Source: Lachnospiraceae bacterium (GTDB lineage: Bacteria > Bacillota > Clostridia > Lachnospirales > Lachnospiraceae). Taken from it: 32,181 bases of DNA. The stretch is taken from positions 4,130-36,310 of the forward strand of contig JAUNPZ010000019.1 in the NCBI GenBank assembly GCA_030536455.1, read 5' to 3'. The notes beneath the pieces were generated by a model. That model was not told the origin of the DNA. It was given only the letters and a program-made list of their open reading frames with translations, and ran no database searches. A program made the translations under genes and the position numbers. Below, piece after piece: positions 1 to 6,067 of the stretch. How positions within the stretch are numbered: the first letter of the stretch is position 1; every line of letters begins with the position of its first letter.

Positions 1-10
1 GCAATAGAAG

Positions 11-61
11 AGCTGCTGGCTGTGGCACATGGAAAAGTGAACCTGGTCAGCAGCTTTTTTT
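11..61 (+). terminator. Rho-independent terminator of a gene upstream of the window
   Basis: The arms AGCTGCTG (11-18) and CAGCAGCT (48-55) are perfectly complementary, a short inner CAC/GTG pairing is possible in the long loop, and the right arm runs into seven T residues (55-61). It would end transcription coming from the left, just before the ribosome site of the first gene. The loop of 29 bases is long, so efficiency is uncertain. Confidence 0.6.
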
Positions 62-92
62 ACCGGGGTATTGTTTTGGAGGAGATTAGAAA

Positions 93-1214
93 ATGACAGG
101 AATTAATCAGAAAGAATTAGAAAAGAAATTAGATTTAGTAATTGAAAAGTTAATGAACCTGGACGGACCGGAGACGGACAAGGAGCTGACGGTCGAGGGC
201 GAAAAAATCGGCATGATCAAGCGTGACTTCGGCATCCGTGAGTGGGACTGGCCGCAGGGAGTCGGTCTTTACGGGCTGTATCAGATCATGAAAATCAGAG
301 GCCGTGAGGATTACCGGGATTTCCTGTATCAGTGGTTCAAGGGGAACATGGAGGCCGGTCTTCCTTCCCGGAATATCAACACCACCACCCCGCTTTTAAC
401 GCTGGCGGAGTTTAATGACGAGTATCAGGACCCTGAATTTGAGAAGCTCTGCCTGGATTGGGCGGACTGGCTGATGAACTGCCTGCCCCGGACTAAGGAG
501 GGCGGCTTCCAGCATGTAACCAGCGCCATCGGCGACCGTCAGGGGGTTCGTCTCAATGCAAATGAGATGTGGATTGACACCCTGTTTATGACGGTGCTGT
601 TCTTAAACCGCATGGGTCAGAAGTATCAGCGTCAGGAGTGGATTGACGAGTCCATCCATCAGGTGCTGATGCACATCAAGTATCTTTGCGATAAGGAGAG
701 CGGCCTGTTCTATCATGGCTGGACCTTCCGCGAGCGCAATAACTTCGGCGGCGTTTTCTGGTGCAGAGGCAACAGCTGGTTTACTCTGGGTATCCTGGAT
801 TACATTGACATGTTCCATGGCACCATGAATGCAGGGGTAAAGAACTTTATCATTGACACCTACAAGGCGCAGGTGGCGAAATTAAAAGAACTTCAGGATA
901 AGGAGAGCGGTCTGTGGCACACCGTCCTGACGGATTCCACCAGCTATCTGGAAACCTCCGGAACAGCGGCCATCACTGCAGGTATCCTCAAGGGCATCCG
1001 CTACGGCATTCTGGACGACTCTTATCTGCCATGCGTAACCAGAGCCATTCAGGGCATCTTAAACAACATCGGTGAGGACGGTACCGTGTTAAATGTTTCC
1101 GGCGGAACCGGAATGGGCTACAACGCCGACCATTATAAGAACATCATCATTGCACCGATGGCTTACGGACAGTCCCTGACCATCCTGGCGCTGGCAGAGG
1201 CATTAAAATTATAA
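93..1214 (+). CDS. GH105 unsaturated rhamnogalacturonyl/uronyl hydrolase (YteR-like)
   Basis: This 373-residue enzyme probably removes the 4,5-unsaturated uronic acid that a polysaccharide lyase leaves on an oligosaccharide end. Visible GH105 marks are the NINTTTP segment (residues 94-100), EMWIDTLFM with Asp162 in the place of the catalytic Asp of YteR, KESGLFYHGW (201-210) and FWCRGNSW (222-229). Length is normal for an (alpha/alpha)6-barrel GH105 protein. There is no signal peptide, so it should act in the cytoplasm on imported oligosaccharides. The start is supported by GGAGGA about ten bases upstream. It lies 33 bases before a sugar isomerase gene, probably in one operon. Whether the substrate is rhamnogalacturonan-I or another uronate glycan cannot be told from the sequence. 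Family assignment is strong, substrate is inference. Confidence 0.9.
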   Translation: MTGINQKELEKKLDLVIEKLMNLDGPETDKELTVEGEKIGMIKRDFGIREWDWPQGVGLYGLYQIMKIRGREDYRDFLYQWFKGNMEAGLPSRNINTTTPLLTLAEFNDEYQDPEFEKLCLDWADWLMNCLPRTKEGGFQHVTSAIGDRQGVRLNANEMWIDTLFMTVLFLNRMGQKYQRQEWIDESIHQVLMHIKYLCDKESGLFYHGWTFRERNNFGGVFWCRGNSWFTLGILDYIDMFHGTMNAGVKNFIIDTYKAQVAKLKELQDKESGLWHTVLTDSTSYLETSGTAAITAGILKGIRYGILDDSYLPCVTRAIQGILNNIGEDGTVLNVSGGTGMGYNADHYKNIIIAPMAYGQSLTILALAEALKL

Positions 1215-1247
1215 AAATCATACCGACAGGTGTAAGGAGAAGCAGAG

Positions 1248-2060
1248 ATGAAAGTAGGAGTTCGGGCACACGATTATGGAAGAATGGGAATCAAGGAGCT
1301 GGCGGCGCTGCTGCATGAAGAAGGATATGAGGCAGCCCAGTTGGCGCTCCCCAAGGCATTTCAGGAAATCAACAGCTACGAGGATATTACTTTAAAAAAG
1401 CTGGAGCAGATTCGGACGGCATTTGAGGAGCAGAAGGTGGACATCCCAGTATTCGGCTGCTATATGGACCTTGGCAATCCAGATGACCAGGTGCGGGAGT
1501 ATGCAGTAAAGACGTTGAAAACCTGCCTAAGCCTGGGCAAAGAGCTCGGCGCAAAGGTGGTGGGTACGGAGACGGCGTATCCCCATCTGTCAGCAGAGGA
1601 GCGGCTGCAGTGGAAGCCATACATGCGGGACAGCATCCTGCGGGTAATGGAAGAGGCCGTAAGAGTGGACATGCGTCTGGCGGTGGAGCCGGTGTGGTGG
1701 CATCCGCTGGAGGACCTGGAGACAACCCTGGATATCGTAAAGCGGGTTGGGGACGAAGCGCATCTGCGCCTGATTTTTGATGCCTCCAATCTGTTAAAGA
1801 CGCCGGAGGATACGGACCAGGATGCGGCCTGGAGCACCTGGCTGGAGGCGGTGGGAGCCTATGTGGATGTAATGCACATTAAGGACTTCACCCTGGGAGC
1901 AGCCGGGGAATATCAGCCGGAGGTTCTGGGAGCCGGCGTGATGAAGTATGACGCAGTCAGCCGGTGGCTTGCAAAGCAGAACCGGGAGATTTATCTGCTT
2001 CGGGAAGAGATGAATCCTCAGTTTGCGAAGGAAGATATCGCGTTTATGCGGAAGCTGTAA
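1248..2060 (+). CDS. Sugar phosphate isomerase/epimerase family protein (TIM barrel)
   Basis: A 270-residue protein of the xylose-isomerase-like TIM-barrel superfamily (AP endonuclease family 2 fold), which typically isomerises or epimerises keto sugars or hydroxy acids using a divalent metal. Likely metal ligands are Glu147 (AVEPVW), Asp178 (LIFDASN), His210 (VMHIKDF) and Glu253 or Glu254 (LREEMNP), in the order expected for the family. There is no signal peptide. An AGGAG-type ribosome site precedes the ATG. It follows the GH105 gene by 33 bases and is closed by a strong terminator, so the two form a short operon; it may process the keto-uronate or another monosaccharide released there, but that is inference. 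The family is too diverse to name the substrate. Confidence 0.85.
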   Translation: MKVGVRAHDYGRMGIKELAALLHEEGYEAAQLALPKAFQEINSYEDITLKKLEQIRTAFEEQKVDIPVFGCYMDLGNPDDQVREYAVKTLKTCLSLGKELGAKVVGTETAYPHLSAEERLQWKPYMRDSILRVMEEAVRVDMRLAVEPVWWHPLEDLETTLDIVKRVGDEAHLRLIFDASNLLKTPEDTDQDAAWSTWLEAVGAYVDVMHIKDFTLGAAGEYQPEVLGAGVMKYDAVSRWLAKQNREIYLLREEMNPQFAKEDIAFMRKL

Positions 2061-2071
2061 GAAAAGTAAAG

Positions 2072-2118
2072 AAGCACCTGCTTTTGATGGATTTACGGTC
2101 AGAGGGCAGGTGCTTTTT
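2072..2118 (+). terminator. Rho-independent terminator after the GH105-isomerase operon
   Basis: A perfect 10-bp stem (AAGCACCTGC at 2072-2081 with GCAGGTGCTT at 2106-2115) runs into five T residues, 12 bases after the isomerase stop codon. It separates the sugar operon from the arsenic operon. Confidence 0.85.
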
Positions 2119-2147
2119 GCGTTCAAAAAACTGCCGGAAAAAACAGA

Positions 2148-2193
2148 TTGACAAATATCTATATGACGCATATAATATCATATAGATATTTGT
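2148..2193 (+). promoter_or_regulatory. Consensus promoter overlapped by a perfect ArsR-type operator
   Basis: A perfect -35 box TTGACA (2148-2153) is spaced 17 bases from a perfect -10 box TATAAT (2171-2176). A perfect 16-bp inverted repeat, ACAAATATCTATATGA (2151-2166) and its complement (2178-2193), with an 11-base centre, overlaps the -35 box and encloses the -10 box. This is the arrangement expected for an ArsR/SmtB repressor that blocks RNA polymerase until metal binds. The regulator gene begins 18 bases downstream, implying autorepression. Confidence 0.88.
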
Positions 2194-2211
2194 CTATGCA
2201 AGGAGGCGCGG

Positions 2212-2502
2212 ATGGAACTGGATACGAAAAGAACGGCAGCAATGTTTAAGGCATTCTGTGATGAAAACAGAATTAAGATACTGCTGCTTTTATCAACCGA
2301 AGAAAAATGTGCCTGCAGGCTGCTTGAGGAACTGAATGTTACACAGCCTACGCTGTCGCATCATATGAAAATACTTTGCGATTCCGGAGTCGTTGTGGGA
2401 CGTAAAGAGGGGAAATGGATGCATTATTCCATATCAGAGGAAGGTGCGGATTACGCACTGAGATGTCTGCAGGAGATAACAAAACTTAATCGTATTAAAT
2501 AG
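2212..2502 (+). CDS. arsR: ArsR/SmtB-family metalloregulator
   Basis: This 96-residue winged-helix repressor should release its operator on binding arsenite or a related thiophilic metal. The recognition helix is in ELNVTQPTLSHHMKIL (about residues 40-55), followed by the wing (VVVGRKEGKWMHYSI). Cys33 and Cys35 in KCACRLLEEL match the CxC pair of the ELCVCDL motif used by ArsR proteins for As(III); Cys16 and Cys56 are further possible ligands. The start is fixed by AGGAGG six bases upstream. It is the first gene of a four-gene operon with a permease, a thioredoxin-fold protein and ArsC, and its perfect palindromic operator lies directly upstream. Metal specificity for arsenic is inferred from the CxC pair and from arsC. 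Confidence 0.92.
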   Translation: MELDTKRTAAMFKAFCDENRIKILLLLSTEEKCACRLLEELNVTQPTLSHHMKILCDSGVVVGRKEGKWMHYSISEEGADYALRCLQEITKLNRIK

Positions 2503-2531
2503 AAATACTTCTATATAATAGGGAGGGATTT

Positions 2532-3545
2532 ATGGAAGCATTAAAAGCTGGCTGGGATTTCTTTCAGGGGCAGATTCTTGGGATGAAATGGCTCAACCAA
2601 CAGATTGGTAATTTGCTGGATGCCTGCGGTCTGGATACAAGTACCCGCATTGGAGGAAGCATACAATTTTTCTTATATGACACCATTAAAATCATGGTGC
2701 TGCTAGGAGTTTTGATTTTACTCATATCCTATATTCAAAGTTACTTTCCGCCGGAAAGAACGAAAAAGATACTGGGCAGATTTCAAGGTATTTGGGCGAA
2801 CATCACAGCGGCTCTGCTTGGAACCGTAACCCCATTCTGCTCCTGCTCCTCGATTCCGCTGTTCATCGGATTTACAAGTGCAGGCCTGCCGCTGGGTGTG
2901 ACCTTTTCATTTTTGATTTCCTCGCCTATGGTCGATCTTGGCTCTCTGGTTCTCCTGATGAGCATTTTCGGCTGGAGGGTTGCCGTTGTCTATGTACTGC
3001 TCGGACTGGTCATTGCCGTTATCGGCGGTACATTGATTGAAAACATGCACCTGGAAAATCAAGTAGAGGAATTTATCCGAAACGGTCATGCGATTGATAT
3101 TCCGCAAGAAGAATTGCATTTCAAGGATAGAATGAAATATGCATGGGAACAGGTTGAAGCAACCGCGAAAAGGGTTTTTCCATATGTGCTGATCGGTGTT
3201 GGCATCGGTGCGGTGATTCATAACTGGATACCTGAAGATTTCATCGTTAAGGTTCTCGGAACAGGCAATCCGTTCGGCGTTGTTCTTGCCGCGATTGCGG
3301 GTATTCCCATGTATGCGGATATTTTCGGCACCATCCCGATTGCGGAAGCTCTGCTTGCAAAGGGTGCGAAGCTTGGGGTTGTACTTTCCTTTATGATGGG
3401 AGTTACCACCCTCTCCATGCCGTCGATGATTATGCTGAAAAAGGCGATTAAGCCAAAGCTGCTCGGCATATTCGCGGCAATCTGCACCATTGGCATCATT
3501 ATAGTTGGTTACTTATTCAATGCATTTCAATATTTATTCATATAA
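2532..3545 (+). CDS. ArsP/YraQ-type permease (DUF318/UPF0718), probable arsenical efflux
   Basis: A 337-residue integral membrane protein with about eight hydrophobic segments. The family signature TPFCSCSSIP (100-109, Cys103 and Cys105) is followed by the conserved SAGLPLGVTFSFLISSPMVD stretch, with a second conserved block GIPMYADIFGTIPI (257-270) in the C-terminal half; the two halves look like an internal repeat of a membrane bundle. Members of this family include ArsP, which exports trivalent organoarsenicals; others are uncharacterised. It sits between arsR and a thioredoxin-like gene with short gaps (29 and 15 bases) and a GGGAGGG ribosome site. No ArsB or Acr3 pump is present, so this is the operon's only exporter. 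Inorganic arsenite, organoarsenical or another metal(loid) remain possible substrates. Confidence 0.85.
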   Translation: MEALKAGWDFFQGQILGMKWLNQQIGNLLDACGLDTSTRIGGSIQFFLYDTIKIMVLLGVLILLISYIQSYFPPERTKKILGRFQGIWANITAALLGTVTPFCSCSSIPLFIGFTSAGLPLGVTFSFLISSPMVDLGSLVLLMSIFGWRVAVVYVLLGLVIAVIGGTLIENMHLENQVEEFIRNGHAIDIPQEELHFKDRMKYAWEQVEATAKRVFPYVLIGVGIGAVIHNWIPEDFIVKVLGTGNPFGVVLAAIAGIPMYADIFGTIPIAEALLAKGAKLGVVLSFMMGVTTLSMPSMIMLKKAIKPKLLGIFAAICTIGIIIVGYLFNAFQYLFI

Positions 3546-3560
3546 CGGAGGGAACATAGA

Positions 3561-3935
3561 ATGGCATTATTTCATTTTGGAAAGAAAAAAGAAGAAAAGA
3601 AAGGGCCGGCCTGCACCTGTAACGGAGGCTGCCCTACGGCGGAAGCGGCAGAAACCACAGACGCCTGCTGCGCCGAGGCAAAGGACGGTATCTGCTGCAT
3701 AAAGGTTCTTGGCAGTGGATGTAAGAATTGCCACAGCCTGCTGGAAAATACAAAGGAAGCAGTGAGAGCAATGGGGCTTTCCGTCGAGGTTGAGTTTGTA
3801 ACCGATATGCAGAAGATTATGGAGTATGGCGTTATGAGTATGCCAGCCCTTGTAGTAAATGAAAAGGTGGTATCCATGGGTAAGGTACTGAAGGCAGCGG
3901 ATGTGGAAACGCTGCTGCATAAGATTGGGTTTTAG
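3561..3935 (+). CDS. Thioredoxin-fold redox-active disulfide protein 2 with cysteine-rich N-terminus
   Basis: The C-terminal part (about residues 46-124) is a small thioredoxin-fold domain of the redox-active disulfide protein 2 type: IKVLGSGCKNCHSL carries the CxxC active site (Cys54, Cys57) and MSMPALVVN holds the cis-proline turn. In front is an unusual 45-residue tail, basic at first (KKKEEKK) and then rich in cysteine (CTCNGGC, two CC pairs), giving nine cysteines in 124 residues. Family members of about 78 residues normally lack such a tail, which could bind a metal or pass electrons; that is inference. It lies between the permease and arsC in a tight operon with a GGAGGG ribosome site. 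A likely role is to reduce ArsC or handle thiol-bound arsenic for the permease. Confidence 0.85.
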   Translation: MALFHFGKKKEEKKGPACTCNGGCPTAEAAETTDACCAEAKDGICCIKVLGSGCKNCHSLLENTKEAVRAMGLSVEVEFVTDMQKIMEYGVMSMPALVVNEKVVSMGKVLKAADVETLLHKIGF

Positions 3936-3944
3936 GAGAGGTCT

Positions 3945-4343
3945 ATGGAAAAGAAAAAGATTGCATTTATCTGTGTGCATAATTCCTGCCGCAGCCAGAT
4001 TGCCGAAGCCCTCGGCAGATATTTTGCAGGGGAGGAATTTGATTTTTATTCCGCAGGTACGGAAACAAAGCCTCAAATCAATCAGGATGCCGTTCGTATT
4101 ATGAAGCAGCTTTATGGGATTGATATGGAAAAGGAACAGTATTCAAAACGAATTTCGGATATCCCGGCTCCCGACCTTGCAATTTCAATGGGATGTGATG
4201 TGGGCTGCCCTTATATCGGCAGAGAATTTGATGATAACTGGGGTCTTCCTGACCCCACCGGGCAAAGCGATGCGGTTTTCAAAGAGGTAATCGCACAGAT
4301 TGAAAAATATGTATTAAAACTGAAATCCGATGGAAGCAGGTAA
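3945..4343 (+). CDS. arsC: Arsenate reductase, thioredoxin-linked low-molecular-weight phosphatase type
   Basis: This 132-residue enzyme reduces arsenate to arsenite. It has the phosphatase loop C-x5-R-S (Cys10 to Arg16-Ser17 in ICVHNSCRSQ), the two resolving cysteines Cys84 and Cys88 (MGCDVGCPYIG) that mark the thioredoxin-coupled pI258-type enzyme, and Asp103 in LPDPTG as general acid. Length and motif order match Staphylococcus and Bacillus ArsC. It starts nine bases after the thioredoxin-like gene with AGGAGAGG as ribosome site and ends the operon. The neighbouring CxxC protein is an attractive electron donor. The reductase family is clear; only the reductant is uncertain. Confidence 0.94.
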   Translation: MEKKKIAFICVHNSCRSQIAEALGRYFAGEEFDFYSAGTETKPQINQDAVRIMKQLYGIDMEKEQYSKRISDIPAPDLAISMGCDVGCPYIGREFDDNWGLPDPTGQSDAVFKEVIAQIEKYVLKLKSDGSR

Positions 4344-4362
4344 AAGGAGAAAGACGTCGATA

Positions 4363-4410
4363 AAAACGGGTCATTTGCCGACCGATATGGTTTGGCAGAG
4401 GACCCGTTTT
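4363..4410. terminator. Bidirectional terminator between arsC and the first fucosidase
   Basis: AAAACGGGTC (4363-4372) and GACCCGTTTT (4401-4410) form a perfect 10-bp stem, with further inner pairing TTTGCC/GGCAGA. It ends in T residues on both strands, and lies between two convergent genes, 19 bases after the arsC stop and 18 bases from the fucosidase stop, so it can serve both. Confidence 0.85.
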
Positions 4411-4428
4411 CTGCTTTGTGCCTGGAAA

Positions 4429-5808
4429 TTAATAGACCCCGATAAATTCCATCACCGGCGCAGATCTGGATTCCAGTATCTCAATCCGCAGGGAGGAGGT
4501 TTTTAAGGAATCGGGCAGTATATGTTTCCGATAGCCGATGGTTTTTCCCTGGTAGAGAAGGTTTTGGGTATCGCCGTCAATCACCTGGAAGTTTTCCACA
4601 CGCTGGCTGAAACGGATGTCTTCTTTCAACACGATCAGGGAGATATCCACAGGCTTATCCCAGGTAAGGGTGATGCTGCAGCCGGAGGAAGCACCGGCGC
4701 TTAGCGGACCTTCCCAACGTCTGGCGGTCTCGGCCAGATTACGCGCTTCCCGCTTTCTTAAGTAATCGCCCAGCTCTTTCAGCCGCGTTACATCATTCTT
4801 ATGAAGCCGTCCCTCTCTGGTCGGCGGGATATTCAGCAGCATGGTGCAGTTCCCGCCCACGGAGCGGTCGTAGATAGATACCAGATTTTCCAGGCTTCGC
4901 ACCTGATTGTCCTCGGATTCATGGTAGAACCATCCCGGACGGATGGAAAGGTCCACTTCTGCCGGGAACCATACCAGTTCCGTCTCCTCCTTCAGTACCG
5001 CACGGCTTCCCAAATCCTGGTCCGTGGTGTCAAGTATCCGTTCACGGAAGGTTTCATCATCGCTTTTCTGGCTGTTTTCCTGAATCTGCTCCTGGTCCTG
5101 GATTCGTCTTGGGACAACGCTCCATTCCTGCTCTCTGGTATCTCCGGCTTCATTGCCGCACCAGCGCACATCCGGGCCGCAGATGGCAATGCAGGCCTCC
5201 GGCTGAAGGCGGCGGACTACCTCATAGTACCGGTTCCAGTCGTAGCGCTGTACCCGTCCGTCTGCACCTTCCCCGCAGGCGCCGTCCAGCCAGATGCAGA
5301 AGATGTCGCCGTAGCCGGTCAGCAGCTCGGTAAGCTGATTGACAAAATAATCGTCATACTCCTTTCCTTTTCCGTAGGATGGATGATTCCGGTCCCACGG
5401 AGACAGGTAAATTCCGAACTTCAGGCCGCATTTGCGGAGCGCATCGGAGACCTCGCGGACCACATCGCCCTTTCCGTTCCGGAATGGGCTGGCAGCTACC
5501 GTATGATTCGTATAACGGCTCGGCCAGAGGCAGAAGCCGTCATGATGCTTGCAGGTTAAGATAGCGCCCTTCATGCCGGCTGCGGCGATTGCTTCGGCCC
5601 ACTGGCCGGCATCGAAGTTTGTGGGGTGAAACAGGCTGGGTGATTCTGTTCCGTCTCCCCATTCCCGGTCGGTAAAGGTATTGACGGAGAAGTGAAAGAA
5701 TCCGTAAAATTCCAGTTTCTGATGGTTTCTCTGGCGTTCGGAAGGCACGATGCTTATCAGCCGTTTTTCCAGTTCACGGCTGGAGGGATTTTGTTCGTTG
5801 GATTTCAT
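4429..5808 (-). CDS. GH29 alpha-L-fucosidase
   Basis: A 459-residue enzyme expected to remove alpha-linked L-fucose. Family marks are FYGFFHFSVNTFTDREWG near the N-terminus, the TCKHHDGFCLW block (about residues 85-95) and IWLDGACGEG with Asp175 as likely nucleophile. The C-terminal ~100 residues (LTWDKPVDISLIVLKEDI...RVENFQV) resemble a beta-sandwich of the F5/8 type C kind. I chose the ATG at 5808 because AGAAAGGAAA lies upstream; a longer frame to a TTG at 5865 has no ribosome site. No signal peptide is seen, so it is cytoplasmic. It is transcribed divergently from the GH112 phosphorylase. It differs greatly from the second GH29 protein at 29531, so they may split different fucose linkages; the linkage cannot be read from sequence. 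Confidence 0.88.
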   Translation of the reverse strand: MKSNEQNPSSRELEKRLISIVPSERQRNHQKLEFYGFFHFSVNTFTDREWGDGTESPSLFHPTNFDAGQWAEAIAAAGMKGAILTCKHHDGFCLWPSRYTNHTVAASPFRNGKGDVVREVSDALRKCGLKFGIYLSPWDRNHPSYGKGKEYDDYFVNQLTELLTGYGDIFCIWLDGACGEGADGRVQRYDWNRYYEVVRRLQPEACIAICGPDVRWCGNEAGDTREQEWSVVPRRIQDQEQIQENSQKSDDETFRERILDTTDQDLGSRAVLKEETELVWFPAEVDLSIRPGWFYHESEDNQVRSLENLVSIYDRSVGGNCTMLLNIPPTREGRLHKNDVTRLKELGDYLRKREARNLAETARRWEGPLSAGASSGCSITLTWDKPVDISLIVLKEDIRFSQRVENFQVIDGDTQNLLYQGKTIGYRKHILPDSLKTSSLRIEILESRSAPVMEFIGVY

Positions 5809-5880
5809 AGGTGACAGGTTTCCTTTCTGGCTCAATCGAAAAGCGGTTTTCGGGCGGGGCCGCAAAACGCTTCGTTACAG

Positions 5881-5913
5881 GGATATCATACAGTGAGATA
5901 TCCGGGAAAGCAA
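5881..5913 (-). promoter_or_regulatory. Promoter with palindrome for the GH29 gene
   Basis: On the minus strand TTGCTT (5913-5908) is spaced 17 bases from TATGAT (5890-5885). A perfect inverted repeat GGATATC-N9-GATATCC (5881-5887 and 5897-5903) spans the -10 box and spacer, a good position for a repressor. The leader that follows is about 70 bases and contains an imperfect hairpin (5841-5872). The regulator is not known. Confidence 0.6.
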
Positions 5914-5990
5914 CCATTTTATTTTTAAAATTAAAAGGCATAGAATTGATAAAAATGACAAGAATTCTAAAAATGAAAGCAAGAAGGTAA

Positions 5991-6019
5991 TTGACGAAAG
6001 GAAGGGAATCCGATAGGAT
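5991..6019 (+). promoter_or_regulatory. Probable promoter of the GH112 operon
   Basis: TTGACG (5991-5996) is spaced 17 bases from TAGGAT (6014-6019), about 50 bases before the GTG start of the phosphorylase gene. The -10 match is moderate. The rest of the 259-base divergent gap is AT-rich DNA and the opposing fucosidase promoter. Confidence 0.5.
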
Positions 6020-6067
6020 TAAGTTAGTAAAACCCGATAAAATAATTAAGAAAGTGAGGATATTATT

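Noticed and set aside
1-96. Open frame from base 1 to a TGA overlapping the first gene's ATG, possibly the end of an upstream gene
   Set aside because: The same bases form a terminator hairpin with a T tract, and the 31-residue peptide has no recognisable motif; a second frame is open almost as far, so openness is weak evidence.
1387-1837. Long opposing frames inside the isomerase gene
   Set aside because: They are shadows of a well-supported gene, with low-complexity proline/serine-rich content and no ribosome site.
4801-5559. A 252-codon plus-strand frame within the first fucosidase gene
   Set aside because: It lies entirely opposite the GH29 coding sequence, which has clear motifs; the product resembles no family.
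5809-5865. Longer start (TTG at 5865) for the first fucosidase
   Set aside because: No ribosome site precedes it, and the added residues are basic and unlike the family; ATG at 5808 has AGAAAGGAAA.
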